Source: Saprospiraceae bacterium (GTDB lineage: Bacteria; Bacteroidota; Bacteroidia; Chitinophagales; Saprospiraceae). From it: a DNA stretch of 64,000 bases. Location: assembly GCA_016717655.1 (NCBI GenBank), contig JADKFC010000001.1:372001-436000 (forward strand), read 5' to 3'. This document shows, piece by piece, positions 26,159-34,761 of this stretch (its first letter is position 1; each line of letters begins with the position of its first letter). Position numbers and translations under genes: made by a program. A model generated the notes under the pieces. That model saw only the letters and a list, made by a program, of their open reading frames with translations, was not told where the DNA came from and did not search any database.

Positions 26159-29100
26159 ATGACTAACAAACCTATGGTCTTGCTTTTCCTATTCATTTTT
26201 ACCTCGTTTTGTCAGTTATGGGCATCTCCGCCTACCGGTAAAATCCGGGTGACAACTGTGGTTGATGGGGTGACAAGAGAATATTTCATTCACGTACCCG
26301 CCTCTTACGACGGCAGTAAAAAGGTGCCGCTGGTCTTTATGCTACATGGTACCAGTGGAGATGGTGAAACCTTCTATAATGCACATGGCTGGACAGAATT
26401 GGCTGATCAGGAAGGCTTTCTGGCTGTCTTCCCTTCTTCCGGAAGATATAAAATAATTGATGAAGGAGAATACAAAACTACCACTAAGTGGAACACAACA
26501 CCCGATGCAGGTTATGTCTTCCAGCCAGGAGAAGTGGGACTGGATGATATAAAGTTTTTGAGACAGGTAGTATATGAGATGTTTGACAATTACAATATTG
26601 ATACCAAAAGGGTTTATCTGAATGGATTCTCAAACGGAGGCCAGATGGCTGCCAAATGTTCAGTCGAAATGAGTGACCTCTTGGCTGCGGTGGCCCAAAA
26701 TGCATCTTCCTTTTTTATTGACACTACTTATGTTCCAAAGAGAAAGCTACCGGTTTTATATCAAGTGGGTAATAAGGATTATGGTCCCGGCAACGAAGGT
26801 CCGGAGGCGTCACTTTCCTTACTCGACAGTTTGATAAGTACTCCCAATATACCCTGGTTGAATGGCAAACACTACAAAATAGCTCACAGTCACATCCGCA
26901 ATTTTGATTTACAGGAAACGTATACAATAGAAGGCGATACCAATACTGCTGTGGTGGCTACTTATCTGCCCAATCATCCGGGACCTGGTACCGGTTATGA
27001 GTTTAAGTTCATTTTTGTGAAAGGACTGGCACACATTTACCCCAATGGTGTCAATCATTTTTTTGACGCACCCGCTATTCACTGGAATTGGATGAAACAA
27101 TATGTATTGGAAGATGATAACAATACGGTTGGACAAAAAGTACGGGTAACAACCAATGTGGACAATAAAGAAAGAGAGTATTATGTACATATTCCTTCTT
27201 CATACGATGGTAATAAGGAAGTGCCTTTGGTCTTTATGCTACATGGTACCAGTGGAGATGGTGAAACTTTCTATAATTCACATGGATGGACAGAATTGTC
27301 AGATCAGGAGGGCTTCCTGGCAGTCTTCCCATCTTCCGGCAAGTATAAAATAATTGATGATGGTGTAAACAAAAATATTAGCAAATGGAATACTACACCA
27401 GATGCGGATTGGGCCTTTCAACCAGGCGAAACCGGCCTCGATGACATCAAGTTTTTGCGCAAGGTAGTTGATGAAATGAAATCAAACTACAACATTGATG
27501 CTAAAAGAATATATCTGAATGGATTTTCTAATGGTGGCCAAATGGCGGCTAAATGTGCGATAGATATGAGCGATATTTTGGCAGCGGTAGCTGAAAACAC
27601 CGGTTCATTTTTCCTTGATACAACCTATGTTCCTAAAAGAAAGCTGCCCATATTATACCAGGTGGGCAATAAAGATTACGGTCCGGGCAATGAAGGTCCG
27701 GAGGGTTCGCTGGCCTATTTAGACAGCTTACTGACAACACCCGGCATACCCTGGATGAATGGCAAACATTACAGAGTAGCACATAATCATATCCGGAATT
27801 TTGATTTACAAGAAACGTTTACGATAGAAGGAGATACCAATACTGCCTTTATAGCTACCTATCTACCCAACCATCCAGGCCCTGGTACAGGTTATGAATT
27901 TAAATTTATTTTTGTTAAAGGCCTAGCTCATCAGTATCCCAATGGTAATAATCACTTTTTTGATGCCCCAAGAATTCATTGGGACTGGATGAAACAATAT
28001 ACGTTGGAAGATTCAACCGAAACGGACGGTCAAAAAATAAGGGTTATCACTAGCGTTCAGGATACAAATCGTGAATACTTCCTCCATATACCAACCAACT
28101 ACAACAGCAGTCAAAAATCTGCGATGGTAATCTTCTTGCATGGTTCAGGCCAAAACGGGAATCAATACTACAATATTTCCGGTTGGAATGGTGTAGCAGA
28201 TACTGCCAATATTGTTATGGCCTATCCTTCTGCATTGGAGTATTATGTGACTGAAGACGGTGTTACGAGTGTGCGAAGCAAATTTAGTGCCTTTCCGCAG
28301 GATGGAGCTGAGTTTTGCCCCGGACAGGTCATTAAAAACGATGTTTTATTTATAAGCAAGGTTATAGAAGAGGTTTCAGCAAAATACAGTATTGATGCCA
28401 ACAGAATATACATAGTAGGATTTTCTAATGGAGGCGAGATGGCTGCCCGATGTGCCCTCGATCTGGGAGATAAAATTTCAGCATGCGTAAGCACAGGAGG
28501 TGGAGGTGCTTTGCCAAGAGATACGGTATTGATACCCATAAGAAAAATGCCAATGATGAATATGTTTGGCAATAAGGACGCTAAAATTTTAAAGGGTTTA
28601 AACCTGACAGTAGATTCTGTACCTATGGGCTTTGATTTGCTCTATGGCCAGTACCCGGTTTTATATGGCAAACAAGTGGTGCCTTATATCGAAGCCTTTG
28701 ATCTGGATGCCTCTAATTACACTTTAATCGGCAATCCCAATTCAGTGGTGGCATCTATATTCAATGGCAAGTCGAATGATCCCCAAAGTGTATTCTATAA
28801 TGTAGAAGTAAAAGATCTGGAACATGAATACCCCAACGGAGTCAACCATCCCATGTTAGGTGCCTTGTACCACTGGATTTGGATGAAAAAGTACCAACTT
28901 GGCATGCCAGACAGCACGGCATCCTTTACCTTGAGTACCCAGGGTGGACATGGAGGTGGTAGCTATGCCGAGGGTAAAAAAATCCACATCTGGTCGGCAC
29001 AGCAAGATGGCAAGGTATTTACTCACTGGACCGGTGATGTGCAATATCTGGCATCAGCCAAAGAATACCATACGGTGGTTACTATGCCTGGAAAAAACAT

Positions 29101-30274
29101 CAGTGTGCAAGCCAATTATGCAGAATTATTGCCCACCATGAAGTTGTTGCAAGTGGATGTACAGGGGGCTCAAAAAGTGAAAAAACTGTACGTGCACCTG
29201 CCTCCGAAGAATGAAATGAAAGGCCTTATCTGGTTTTTCCATGGTACCGATGGCAATGCAGCCGCCATGGCCACCAATATTGAAGTGAAACAGTTTATGG
29301 ACCTGATGATGACCAAAAAATTCGGCGTCATTGCCATTACCAGCGAAGAGAGTCAGGATGGTGTTGATTATGATGCCAACGGAGCTATTCAATGGTCTTA
29401 TGGCATTGATTCCACCTTAATTGATTATGCCAACATCAGAGCAGTGAGAGACTCCTTACTTCGAAGGGGTTTGTTGGATCCCAAAACACCGCATCTTGCT
29501 TATGGATATTCGGCCGGAGCCGCTTTTTCAGAGTTGGTGGTAAATGTGCTCAACTGGAAAGCAGCCATTGGCCATACGGTAGCCGGAAGCCCTCAGCTAT
29601 CTTTGGTAGCAACCAAGCCCTTTTTTCTCTCCATCAATGAAAATGACCGCCACCCCGGGGTAGGACCTGCGGGCAATGCCCAGGCAAGAGAAAATCATAT
29701 CAACTATGCCAATAGGGGCGTTTGTGCTGAATTGCATGAATTTAGTCAATCACCCCTGTTCCCGGAGAGGTTTGATCGTTCACTTTTTATAACAGAACCA
29801 CTGTCAAAGGCCATTTACAATGAAATGAAAGAAAACAATATGCTGGATGAAAACAGTGTTTTAAAAGGGCTTTTCAGTGAATTGCAATTTCAGGTATTCA
29901 GTAACCCAAATAAATTTCCAATCATTACGGCGCTCAACCAGCTCCAATTAAAAGACCTTGAAGATCAGATTTCTGTTACCAACGCTGAACACAAGCCTAA
30001 AGCCGACATCAATGGCCAGCTTGTTGAATGGCTTGGCAGCCTTTGCGGCACGGTATCGGTTGAAGATGTAATCGTTGCGGATGTATTGAAGGTGTACCCT
30101 AATCCAAGCACTGTAGGTGTATGGTTGGAAGCTGAGGCAAATTGGGCGTTATTTGACCTGAATGGAAGACAACTCTTGAGCGGACATTCCAGTTATGTAG
30201 ATGTTAGCCAGCTGATGGCAGGCATGTATATCCTCGAAATCAATAATGAGAAAGTGAAGATTATAAAACGATAG
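26159..30274 (+). CDS. T9SS-exported protein with three tandem esterase domains and a fourth hydrolase
   Basis: 1371 residues. After a signal peptide there are three tandem copies of a PHB-depolymerase/feruloyl-esterase-like alpha/beta hydrolase (about 26-320, 325-620, 625-915). Each has the oxyanion-side MLHGTSGDG or FLHGSGQNG, the nucleophile elbow GFSNGG and a C-terminal His in YPNG.NH. Copies 1 and 2 are close to each other, copy 3 more distant. A short Listeria-Bacteroides-type repeat (about 921-990, STQGGHGGGSYAEGKKIHIW) leads to a fourth, divergent hydrolase (about 993-1290; GYSAGAAF) and a T9SS type A sorting domain (VYPNPSTVGVWLE to KIIKR). Probably a cell-surface or secreted polyester or carbohydrate-ester hydrolase; the substrate is inferred only from fold. 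A terminator follows. Confidence 0.88.
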   Translation: MTNKPMVLLFLFIFTSFCQLWASPPTGKIRVTTVVDGVTREYFIHVPASYDGSKKVPLVFMLHGTSGDGETFYNAHGWTELADQEGFLAVFPSSGRYKIIDEGEYKTTTKWNTTPDAGYVFQPGEVGLDDIKFLRQVVYEMFDNYNIDTKRVYLNGFSNGGQMAAKCSVEMSDLLAAVAQNASSFFIDTTYVPKRKLPVLYQVGNKDYGPGNEGPEASLSLLDSLISTPNIPWLNGKHYKIAHSHIRNFDLQETYTIEGDTNTAVVATYLPNHPGPGTGYEFKFIFVKGLAHIYPNGVNHFFDAPAIHWNWMKQYVLEDDNNTVGQKVRVTTNVDNKEREYYVHIPSSYDGNKEVPLVFMLHGTSGDGETFYNSHGWTELSDQEGFLAVFPSSGKYKIIDDGVNKNISKWNTTPDADWAFQPGETGLDDIKFLRKVVDEMKSNYNIDAKRIYLNGFSNGGQMAAKCAIDMSDILAAVAENTGSFFLDTTYVPKRKLPILYQVGNKDYGPGNEGPEGSLAYLDSLLTTPGIPWMNGKHYRVAHNHIRNFDLQETFTIEGDTNTAFIATYLPNHPGPGTGYEFKFIFVKGLAHQYPNGNNHFFDAPRIHWDWMKQYTLEDSTETDGQKIRVITSVQDTNREYFLHIPTNYNSSQKSAMVIFLHGSGQNGNQYYNISGWNGVADTANIVMAYPSALEYYVTEDGVTSVRSKFSAFPQDGAEFCPGQVIKNDVLFISKVIEEVSAKYSIDANRIYIVGFSNGGEMAARCALDLGDKISACVSTGGGGALPRDTVLIPIRKMPMMNMFGNKDAKILKGLNLTVDSVPMGFDLLYGQYPVLYGKQVVPYIEAFDLDASNYTLIGNPNSVVASIFNGKSNDPQSVFYNVEVKDLEHEYPNGVNHPMLGALYHWIWMKKYQLGMPDSTASFTLSTQGGHGGGSYAEGKKIHIWSAQQDGKVFTHWTGDVQYLASAKEYHTVVTMPGKNISVQANYAELLPTMKLLQVDVQGAQKVKKLYVHLPPKNEMKGLIWFFHGTDGNAAAMATNIEVKQFMDLMMTKKFGVIAITSEESQDGVDYDANGAIQWSYGIDSTLIDYANIRAVRDSLLRRGLLDPKTPHLAYGYSAGAAFSELVVNVLNWKAAIGHTVAGSPQLSLVATKPFFLSINENDRHPGVGPAGNAQARENHINYANRGVCAELHEFSQSPLFPERFDRSLFITEPLSKAIYNEMKENNMLDENSVLKGLFSELQFQVFSNPNKFPIITALNQLQLKDLEDQISVTNAEHKPKADINGQLVEWLGSLCGTVSVEDVIVADVLKVYPNPSTVGVWLEAEANWALFDLNGRQLLSGHSSYVDVSQLMAGMYILEINNEKVKIIKR

Positions 30275-30282
30275 ACTTCTAG

Positions 30283-30311
30283 GGACCATGGGCAGCTGTG
30301 GTCCTTTTTTT
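30283..30311 (+). terminator. Rho-independent terminator of the esterase gene
   Basis: Stem GGACCA/TGGTCC with a ten-base loop, followed by seven T, nine bases after the stop codon. Confidence 0.8.
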
Positions 30312-30362
30312 ATAACTCCGCAGCTGATCATTCAGCCCTTCTATTTTATTGTTTAAGAAATG

Positions 30363-30418
30363 CCGAAGTAGCACCCTTGCTTCGGTGTAATGGTGTCCAG
30401 ATGGGCACCATTTTTTTT
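30363..30418 (+). terminator. Two further hairpins ending in an eight-T run
   Basis: First stem CCGAAG/CTTCGG (30363-30385), then GGTGTCC/GGGCACC around AGAT (30392-30409, one G-T pair), A and eight T. This looks like a second terminator, or the end of a small transcript starting between the two; no promoter was found for the latter. Confidence 0.5.
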
Positions 30419-30486
30419 GGCTGGTACTTGGAAGGGTGCCAATCATAGTTTTAACAATACAAAAACAAAAAAAAGGGAAAATGCTC

Positions 30487-30527
30487 TTGTGTGGTTAATT
30501 ATTTCAATTAACTTTGCATTACAAAGT
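30487..30527 (+). promoter_or_regulatory. Operator-promoter shared with 48.0 kb
   Basis: -33 TTG (30487-30489), 19-base spacer, -7 TAACTTTG (30509-30516). The -7 element is the left half of a palindrome ACTTTG-CATTA-CAAAGT (30511-30527). An almost identical arrangement lies before the gene at 48061, suggesting one regulator for both. Confidence 0.6.
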
Positions 30528-30581
30528 ACATTGTAAATTGTATTGTGTGTCTAAATTATTGATCACCAAACACCATTGCCC

Positions 30582-30902
30582 ATGGAAATAAATATTTCAA
30601 ACAAACCCTTGCTTTACCGCCGGCTTACTATAGGGGCGACCATTGCCTTTGTATGGACAGCTTTCTTTTTATACAAGGGAGGCGCCTTAGATCCGAAATG
30701 GCCATCATTTTGGTACCTCCGTCCCCTGATCCTTGTACCATTGGCCGGGGCTGTTGGGGGTGTATTTTACCACCTTATGGAGGGTTATAGGAATCGAGGC
30801 AGGTGGATGAAGGTTGGAATCAACCTGTTGTGTATCCTCGTATACATTGTAGGCGTTTGGATAGGAACGGTGCTGGGTCTGGCCGGAGTGTGGTGGGACT
30901 GA
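30582..30902 (+). CDS. Small membrane protein, three segments
   Basis: 106 residues with three hydrophobic segments (TIGATIAFVWTAFFLY; LRPLILVPLAGAVGGVFYHL; LLCILVYIVGVWIGTVLGLA). The last two resemble short Bacteroidota proteins commonly labelled 'potassium transporter KefB', but it lacks a transporter-sized core, so a transport role is not supported. ATG 30582 is chosen over an in-frame TTG at 30576. Its promoter carries the ACTTTG-N5-CAAAGT palindrome also found before the membrane protein/regulator operon at 48.0 kb. Confidence 0.7.
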   Translation: MEINISNKPLLYRRLTIGATIAFVWTAFFLYKGGALDPKWPSFWYLRPLILVPLAGAVGGVFYHLMEGYRNRGRWMKVGINLLCILVYIVGVWIGTVLGLAGVWWD

Positions 30903-30942
30903 TCGGGAATACATAGGATTTTCACATTTTAAAATTTTTATC

Positions 30943-31491
30943 TTGAAAAGATGTTTTGACATTGTTTTCAGCTGGCTGGCCTTTGCCATTTTTTGTGTGC
31001 CCTTTACGGTTGTATCACTTATCATTTTAATAAGAGACGGACGACCGGTTTTTTTTCTGCAAAAGAGGGTAGGGCATAACAAAAAGACATTTTTGATTTA
31101 CAAATTCAGGACCATGAAAGACCACCAAGTCACACCCACCGGCAAGTGGCTGAGGCTAACCGGCCTGGACGAAATTCCCCAGTTTATCAATGTATTAAAG
31201 GGAGAAATGAGCATAGTGGGTCCCAGGGCACTTACTGCTGAAGACATTGACCGATTGGGGTGGAATGACGATTTTCACCAAACGAGGTGGAGTGTCAGTC
31301 CGGGCATTACCGGCCTTGCTCAACTCTACGGAGGTCAGCATAAAAAGGTGTCGTGGTTTTGGGACAGCCAATACCTGACTCAACACGATGTGGGGCTCGA
31401 TTTTGCCATTGTCCTGTTGTCGTTTGCCATGAACCTGCTGGGTAAAACCAGGGTTCGCAGGATTATTTTTCAAAAGGAAAACTTGAAATAA
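30943..31491 (+). CDS. Sugar transferase (initiating phosphoglycosyltransferase, WbaP/EpsL type)
   Basis: Membrane-bound enzyme that would transfer a sugar-1-phosphate onto undecaprenyl phosphate to start a polysaccharide or glycan. The 182-residue product is the catalytic core only: CFDIVFSWLAFAIFCVPFTV membrane helix, then DGRPVFFLQKRVGHNKKTF, YKFRTMKD and LRLTGLDEIPQFINVLKGEM, SIVGPRAL, all hallmark motifs. No N-terminal multi-membrane domain, as in EpsL/PglC-sized members. TTG 30943 places the start right before the conserved KR-FD motif; no ATG is available. One base separates it from the radical SAM gene, so they are cotranscribed. Confidence 0.9.
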   Translation: MKRCFDIVFSWLAFAIFCVPFTVVSLIILIRDGRPVFFLQKRVGHNKKTFLIYKFRTMKDHQVTPTGKWLRLTGLDEIPQFINVLKGEMSIVGPRALTAEDIDRLGWNDDFHQTRWSVSPGITGLAQLYGGQHKKVSWFWDSQYLTQHDVGLDFAIVLLSFAMNLLGKTRVRRIIFQKENLK

Positions 31492-31492
31492 G

Positions 31493-32893
31493 ATGGTGGT
31501 AAAAATGATCTTACCGGCGCTGGCAGAAGCCGAAAACCCGTATTGGAGACCGATCAAATATTCGTTGTTTCCGCCCCTTGGACTTGCCACCCTGGCTGCC
31601 TTTTTATCGCCCGACGATGAAGTGACCCTCAGCGACCAGCATGTAGAAGAACTGGACCTCAATGATCAACCCGATTTGGTTATGATCCAGGTATACATTA
31701 CCAATGCCTATCGTGCTTATGCCATAGCAGATCATTACCGGCAAAAAGGCAGTTACGTGATCCTTGGGGGTTTACATGTAACCTCACTTCCCGATGAGGC
31801 AGCACCCCATGCGGACTCCATTTTTTTAGGTCCCGGTGAAGAAACCTTTCCACAATTTCTAAAAGATTTTAAGGAAGGCAGGGCACAAAAGGTTTATACC
31901 TCTTTGGTGAGAAGCTTGCATGGCATTCCCCCTGTTAGAAGAGACCTGATCAAACGCGAACGATATTTGGTGCCCAACTCCATTGTAGTTTCGAGGGGAT
32001 GTCCACACCATTGCGATTTTTGTTATAAAGACGCCTTTTTTGAGGGTGGTAAGTCCTTTTACACCCAACTTGTTGACGATGCCCTGGCTGAAATAGACCG
32101 CTTGCCTGGTCGACACCTTTATTTTTTAGACGACCACTTGTTGGGCAATGTCAGATTTTCTACTTCGCTGTTTGAAGGGATGAGAGGAATGAACCGGGTC
32201 TTTCAGGGAGCTGCCACCATTGATTCCATCCTAAGAGGCGACCTTATTGAAAAAGCAGCAGAGGCCGGTCTTCGAAGTGTTTTTATTGGCTTTGAAACCT
32301 TTTCGCCCGAAAATCTGAAACAAAGCAATAAAAAGCAGAACCTGGCGAAAGATTATGTGGCAGCAGTCAATCGCCTACACAGCCTTGGCATCATGATCAA
32401 TGGCAGCTTTGTCTTTGGTCTGGATGAAGATGACAAAGATGTTTTTCAACGCACTGTTGATTGGGCTGTCAACAATGCCATTACAACATCCACCTTTCAC
32501 ATTCTCACACCCTATCCCGGCACCAAGCTCTATCATGACATGGAAAAAGAAGGAAGAATTCTTACGCACAACTGGGACCTCTACGATACCCGTCATGTGG
32601 TATACAAAACCCGCCACCTAACTGCTATCGAATTGGAAAATGGATATTACCAAGCCTATGATTCTTTTTATTCCTGGGCCAATATAGCGAAAGCCAGCTG
32701 GCAACATGAGTCACTAAAACACAAGCTCAAACACTTTATGTACGCCGGCGGTTGGAAAAAGTTTGAGCCACTTTGGAATTTTTTAATAAAGACAAAAAGT
32801 CTTAATGAAATGCTCCCCTTACTTGAGGAAATTTTGTCGAAAGTCAAACGAAGAACAAAGGGTGATGAAGGGTTGGTGACTTGTGTTGAGTGA
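31493..32893 (+). CDS. B12-binding-domain radical SAM protein
   Basis: 466 residues, cytoplasmic. An N-terminal cobalamin-binding-like domain (about 5-140; PLGLATLAAFL, VILGGLHVTSLPDEA, GPGEETFPQFL) precedes a radical SAM domain with the 4Fe-4S motif C170-x3-C174-x2-C177 (RGCPHHCDFC), glycine-rich GFETF region and a C-terminal tail with TPYPGTKLYHDM. The typical DxHxxG cobalamin-ligand motif is not evident. Such proteins perform methylations or other radical chemistry on hydrophobic or polysaccharide-linked substrates. It follows a sugar transferase by one base, so a role in glycolipid or polysaccharide modification is plausible but inferred. Repeat elements begin about 40 bases after the stop. 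Confidence 0.87.
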   Translation: MVVKMILPALAEAENPYWRPIKYSLFPPLGLATLAAFLSPDDEVTLSDQHVEELDLNDQPDLVMIQVYITNAYRAYAIADHYRQKGSYVILGGLHVTSLPDEAAPHADSIFLGPGEETFPQFLKDFKEGRAQKVYTSLVRSLHGIPPVRRDLIKRERYLVPNSIVVSRGCPHHCDFCYKDAFFEGGKSFYTQLVDDALAEIDRLPGRHLYFLDDHLLGNVRFSTSLFEGMRGMNRVFQGAATIDSILRGDLIEKAAEAGLRSVFIGFETFSPENLKQSNKKQNLAKDYVAAVNRLHSLGIMINGSFVFGLDEDDKDVFQRTVDWAVNNAITTSTFHILTPYPGTKLYHDMEKEGRILTHNWDLYDTRHVVYKTRHLTAIELENGYYQAYDSFYSWANIAKASWQHESLKHKLKHFMYAGGWKKFEPLWNFLIKTKSLNEMLPLLEEILSKVKRRTKGDEGLVTCVE

Positions 32894-32933
32894 GAAGGGA
32901 GACGGGTAATCGGAGACGGGGAATGCGACTAGC

Positions 32934-33177
32934 GTATTGCCCTGAGCATGACCGCACGATTTGCGAAGCAAAAAAATGACGACCAAGTCATTTTAGTAAG
33001 GGAACCACGAGCACCGTGAGTGGCAACAACAAATTTCGTTTTGATTATTAAAATGTTTTGATGATTAAAGAATAACTTTTAGTATTGCCCTAAGCGAAGC
33101 GCATTGCCCTAAGCGCGCAGCGCGTATTGCCCTAAGCGCGCAGCGCGTATTGCCCTAAGCGCGCAGCGCGTATTGCA
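32934..33177. repeat. Dispersed hairpin repeats, small cluster
   Basis: Same family as the large array at 49-50.8 kb. A degenerate element lies near 32934-32960 (ATTGCCCTGAGC...), then 33084-33177 holds four tandem units beginning ATTGCCCTAAGC, three of them with the GCGC-GCA-GCGC triloop hairpin at a 24-base period. The cluster fills the gap between the convergent radical SAM and ATPase genes and ends eight bases from the ATPase stop codon. Confidence 0.85.
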
Positions 33178-33184
33178 AAAGAGT

Positions 33185-34342
33185 TCACAATTCAATATTC
33201 TTCCAGCTATTTACTTTAGCTACACTTCGCTTTTGATTAAACAGTCCGGTATGCACCAGGGTTTTGCTTTCAATATTATCGCTGCTCAGATTTTCGAAAT
33301 ATTGGATTCCTTTGAACATATCGGGCATGATGGTTTCAGAGGCTTTAATTTCAACCAGATTGAGTTTTTCAGATTTTTGCCAGATTAGGTCAATTTCGTG
33401 TCCTGCAGTATCTCGCCAAAACCAGAAATCGCGCAGTAAATTGTGGTGGTAATTTTTTTTGAAATACTCGTTGATGATGTAATTTTCAAACAAATTTCCT
33501 TTATAAGGGCTTGATTTAAAAGCAGAGGCATCATTTATTTTTAAGAGGTAACACAAAAGGCCGGTATCGTAAAAGTAGAGCTTGGGACTTTTGGTGATAC
33601 GTTTGTTGAAATTGGGTAAATAAGGCTGGAGTTGGTAGACTATGTAACTTGTTTCCAGAACCGAGATCCAGGATTTAGCGGTGGGTTGGGAAATACCACA
33701 TTCGTTGGCCAAAGAATTTAGATTCAGCAATTGACCTGCTCTGGCAGCACATAGCGAAATAAAATTTCTGAATTGCCTTAGGTTTTTCACCTGGATCAGG
33801 TCCGAAAGATCCCTTTCTACATAAGTTTGCAGGTAATTGGAATAAAAATTTTTGGAAGGAATGTCTCTGTCATAAATGGCAGGATAAAACCCTTTTTGCA
33901 AATTAACGGCATAGTCTTCATCCAGCCAATGTGCAGCTGCCATTTCAGATAGATCAAAAGGAAGCAGTTTAAAAAGGGCTACCCGACCTGCCAGACTTTG
34001 GGTAATATTGTGCATCAGTTGAAAGTTTTGTGACCCCGATAAAATGTACTGGCCCATGATTCGATCTTCATCTACCTTGGTCTGCAAATAAGAAAACAAT
34101 TCGGGTACACGCTGAATTTCATCAAAAATGACAAATTGGTCGTATTGTTCGAGAAAACCATTGGGGTCCTCTAGCGCAAAATTTCTGTTGTCAGGATTTT
34201 CCAGATTGACATACCGATAATTTTCAAACTGGGCTTTTAGAAAATGAGTTTTACCTGATTGCCTGGGTCCAGTTAATACCAGAATAGGGTATTTTTTGGC
34301 AAAAACATCCATTTCTCTTTTAATTACTCGTAGAATGCTCAT
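33185..34342 (-). CDS. AAA ATPase with DUF4143 domain
   Basis: 385 residues. N-terminal AAA_14-type ATPase: Walker A G25-PRQSGK-T32, Walker B QFVIFDEIQ (D74, E75), sensor-like YILSGSQNFQL. Central winged-helix part (NSLANECGISQPTAKSWI) and C-terminal DUF4143, a nuclease-like fold with FENYIINEYFKKN and EIDLIWQKSEKLNLVEIKAS, matching the (E)-D-E-x-K pattern of PD-(D/E)XK-type domains. The role of this widespread family is not settled; members are often multi-copy and variable between strains. Upstream are a -7 element and seven phased 22-base repeats. Stands alone. Confidence 0.9.
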   Translation of the reverse strand: MSILRVIKREMDVFAKKYPILVLTGPRQSGKTHFLKAQFENYRYVNLENPDNRNFALEDPNGFLEQYDQFVIFDEIQRVPELFSYLQTKVDEDRIMGQYILSGSQNFQLMHNITQSLAGRVALFKLLPFDLSEMAAAHWLDEDYAVNLQKGFYPAIYDRDIPSKNFYSNYLQTYVERDLSDLIQVKNLRQFRNFISLCAARAGQLLNLNSLANECGISQPTAKSWISVLETSYIVYQLQPYLPNFNKRITKSPKLYFYDTGLLCYLLKINDASAFKSSPYKGNLFENYIINEYFKKNYHHNLLRDFWFWRDTAGHEIDLIWQKSEKLNLVEIKASETIMPDMFKGIQYFENLSSDNIESKTLVHTGLFNQKRSVAKVNSWKNIEL

Positions 34343-34361
34343 AATCTGTTAATTACAATCA

Positions 34362-34369
34362 CAAATATA
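34362..34369 (-). promoter_or_regulatory. -7 element of the ATPase gene
   Basis: Minus-strand TATATTTG, 19 bases before the start codon. No -33 TTG; that region is occupied by the first of the 22-base repeats. Confidence 0.6.
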
Positions 34370-34377
34370 CTATTAAT

Positions 34378-34521
34378 TTTGAAAATACATGCTTTCAACT
34401 TTGAAAATACATGGCTTCAACTTTGAAAATACATGGCTTCAACTTTGAAAATACATGGCTTTAACTTTGAAAATACAAGCCTATCACTTTGAAAATGCAT
34501 GGATTTGGTTTTGAAAACTCA
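34378..34521. repeat. Seven 22-bp phased direct repeats upstream of the ATPase gene
   Basis: The core TTTGAAAATACA (or close variants) recurs with starts at 34378, 34400, 34422, 34444, 34466, 34488 and 34510, exactly 22 bases apart, that is about two DNA turns. The inner copies share the full unit, the last two are degenerate. They abut the minus-strand promoter of the DUF4143 ATPase, suggesting an array of protein-binding sites on one face of the helix. The rest of the 34343-34761 gap holds nothing recognised. Confidence 0.85.
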
Positions 34522-34761
34522 AAACGTCCAAATTGAGAAGATTCCTTTATGATAATGAGGTTGCAACGAAAATTCACCAATAAGGCTTAAGTCAGGAATT
34601 GATATTCAAATGCCGATACATTTGGGTTGATGGAAAATGCGATTAAGAAAATGAATGTATCTATGGGCTCAAAATGAGAGATGATAATTGACTTCAATGC
34701 AGGTCAATTTCAAATACAAAATCAGAAAATAAAAAATTATTTTTAGTCCAAATAAGATGGA

